DNA of 64,000 nt, taken from NCBI GenBank assembly GCA_035556135.1, contig DATMFO010000009.1:248001-312000 (forward strand). Direction: 5' to 3'. Below the pieces are notes generated by a model. It saw only the letters and a program-made list of their open reading frames with translations. It was not told the origin of the DNA and ran no database searches. The stretch comes from ZC4RG30 sp035556135 (GTDB lineage: Bacteria; Pseudomonadota; Gammaproteobacteria; Steroidobacterales; Steroidobacteraceae). Shown here one piece after another: positions 63,401-64,000 of the stretch. Position 1 is the first letter of the stretch, and each line of letters starts with the position of its first letter. The position numbers and the translations under genes were made by a program.

Positions 63401-64000
63401 GCCGGAAAAGAGCAACACCCTGACGATGGGCATCGTGCTTTCGCCGGGCGGCTGGGCGCAGGGCATGCGCATGTCGGCCGACTACTCGACGATCTCGCTG
63501 AGCAATGGCATCTACGTGCCCTACCAGTTCTCCAGCGCGGGCAGCATCATCGAGGCCTGCTGGCGCGACAGCGGCAACAGCGACGTTCCGGACACGCCGG
63601 GCTTCGGCGCCAACCTGCCGCCGGACATGAACCTGTCCACCTGCAAGGAGATCACCTTCGCGCAGGATTCCCTCGGCAATCCGCAGTACACCGACATCCT
63701 GTACGTGAACGCCAGCCGTCCGGCGAATGGCCTGACCTACCGCCAGCGCAACGTGGACGTGACGCTGTCCTACAACTTCCCGCTGAGCCGCGTGATGGAG
63801 ATGCTGCCGGGCAACATGTCGCTGTCCATCCGTGGTTCCCGGGCGCTGGAAGCCTCGGGCATCGAGCAGACGGTGGACCGTCGCGTGACCTCCAGCGGCG
63901 AGCTGAACTGCAACGGCACGCTGAACCGCGATGGCATCCTCATCTGCAACGAGGAGCTGCGGCGCGTGAACCTGGTCGGCCAGCTGCGCTCCAGCCAGTC
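60429..64000 (+). CDS. TonB-dependent receptor, C-terminus cut by window edge
   Basis: At least 1,190 residues from GTG 60429 (reads SRFTCVSFARTSF), open to the end of the window. Signal peptide about 1-34; acidic linker; TonB-box-like ELTEVQVTGTRI (about 47-58); plug with TLTLVDGRRTVSSSSQADFV, and IPTNLLQRMDVVTGGASATY followed by GSGAVAGVVN; then barrel strands with long Asn/Ser/Gly-rich loops. The style is that of the large receptors of glycan- or polymer-using gammaproteobacteria; ligand unknown. The preceding leader contains the large hairpin. Confidence 0.92.
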   Translation, partial: MSRFTCVSFARTSFVAIAACFALTGWSTAQAAAAAEEDEEELEELTEVQVTGTRIQNPNVTSANPITSITAEEMRQLGIVNVADALLTLVPQNISSYQPGLVGDIQSTAGGEFGNIGTGFGNGGQGNNDLDRGSFFIGNTIANLRGMDPSFGTRTLTLVDGRRTVSSSSQADFVDMNSIPTNLLQRMDVVTGGASATYGSGAVAGVVNLVLNNRKEGISIDLGYSANQEGDGKSPNFSINGGRSFFNGKGHGLLSFEWQKTDPIENCAEARSWCADSRAMLTNSTSSLIEDNFSSPVVALPGYENYPARFQMNNVRYSQWSPAGVIYENNTSVDPANPAPTSGVRFTPDGTGVEEFAYGFRGASNSSSVMNGDGPVTTSGYSLRAQNERKVAFTNFEYNFTERTTGYVQARYSVTDGYNRNRPSNSNVCARFQTPGVAAIAGGTAQAGETIYFGTGTIPADQFVLTIPPYNQPATPGIERNPLWNNANFRQFLSEGGTAVPNPISGGLTLRPTTQPNPYIGVAAPSVAGQDTPVNPPPSFSWGSNVVPGSAQYVFTKSPNSQSRYWLLVSIQIAADFEDPGVPAVLPSIGRNSYAFLNQLTPEALNAVQSAFNRSPSTGGTNSATAALWGTNPCNGFTAIRKVWNPQIQQSSTSNSKTFSGTMGLKGRFGQDWRWETYYQYGTTDSLSRTYNGTTNLSLNFAIDAVIDDRLTVDGAPNPTFGQPVCRITRDGIPQLDTNGVFISDTEGLTALAAGCKPLNIFGDFAGTPTAWDGLNMTPAELAQLQQDALAYAFKDSSSAGSTTLQNLSFTTNGTLWQGWGAGPLTGAFGIDLSQNTVDNKGTRGSFYLRSDLANWQDSFGGKTRTTEGYSEFNMPLVSAIEGVNLWSLNFGARYTDYYNKGGPGTTGASANQGTFNWKISTVYEPFDWVRLRLTRSRDMRAADYRELFNNSPTLPDQATGRNWWREQTEISTENQNERFGYVRVGNPDLSPEKSNTLTMGIVLSPGGWAQGMRMSADYSTISLSNGIYVPYQFSSAGSIIEACWRDSGNSDVPDTPGFGANLPPDMNLSTCKEITFAQDSLGNPQYTDILYVNASRPANGLTYRQRNVDVTLSYNFPLSRVMEMLPGNMSLSIRGSRALEASGIEQTVDRRVTSSGELNCNGTLNRDGILICNEELRRVNLVGQLRSSQ

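Overview
The window is high-GC proteobacterial chromosome centred on the replication origin. The order mnmE-yidC-yidD-rnpA-rpmH (leftward) / dnaA-[oriC]-dnaN-recF-gyrB (rightward) is the classic gammaproteobacterial origin arrangement. Two parS-like sites inside recF, Ax21-like small outer-membrane proteins, two TonB-dependent receptors and the general gene style suggest a gammaproteobacterium near Xanthomonadales/Nevskiales/Steroidobacterales. The taxon is an inference; no rRNA gene is present.

Region 1-18 kb is a defence and toxin-antitoxin island. On the minus strand lies a type I restriction-modification operon, hsdM - hsdS - PIN-domain membrane protein - hsdR (hsdR runs off the left edge), with overlapping or nearly touching genes. 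An ORF6N-domain gene diverges from hsdM. Then come a NERD/UvrD helicase broken by an internal deletion, VapBC, a Fic-domain protein, an M16 zinc-protease lipoprotein (probably housekeeping), a HipA/HipB pair in toxin-first order, a DUF1428 gene, HigBA and a GST-like protein. At 18.3-18.5 kb a short leftward unit contains a 22-codon ORF with a near-perfect Shine-Dalgarno sequence and a strong terminator.

Region 18.7-27 kb is a redox/metal module. A five-gene leftward operon encodes a PepSY membrane protein, a DUF2271 protein with a candidate FMN-attachment motif, ApbE flavin transferase, a membrane-anchored flavodoxin-reductase and a Tat-exported multicopper oxidase. A TonB-dependent receptor diverges from it. 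A plausible reading is electron transfer from cytosolic NADPH to the periplasm, linked to metal uptake or detoxification.

Region 27-33.6 kb holds an MFS drug exporter, a membrane fatty-acid desaturase, a PEBP-family protein, three small conserved-looking proteins, an RRM RNA-binding protein with a structured leader, and a serine hydrolase interrupted by an in-frame TGA.

Region 33.6-47 kb is the origin core. A hybrid histidine kinase and a Crp/Fnr regulator lie between recF and gyrB on the opposite strand.

Region 47-64 kb holds a diguanylate cyclase coupled to a TonB-C-like periplasmic protein, LysR and pirin, a CheD-like protein lacking the catalytic cysteine, a phosphoethanolamine transferase, a tandem array of four Ax21-like outer-membrane proteins (three followed by their own terminators), a glutathione peroxidase, a DUF481 protein, a PlsC-like acyltransferase, an alpha/beta hydrolase, acetoacetyl-CoA synthetase, and a TonB-dependent receptor that runs off the right edge and is preceded by a large hairpin.
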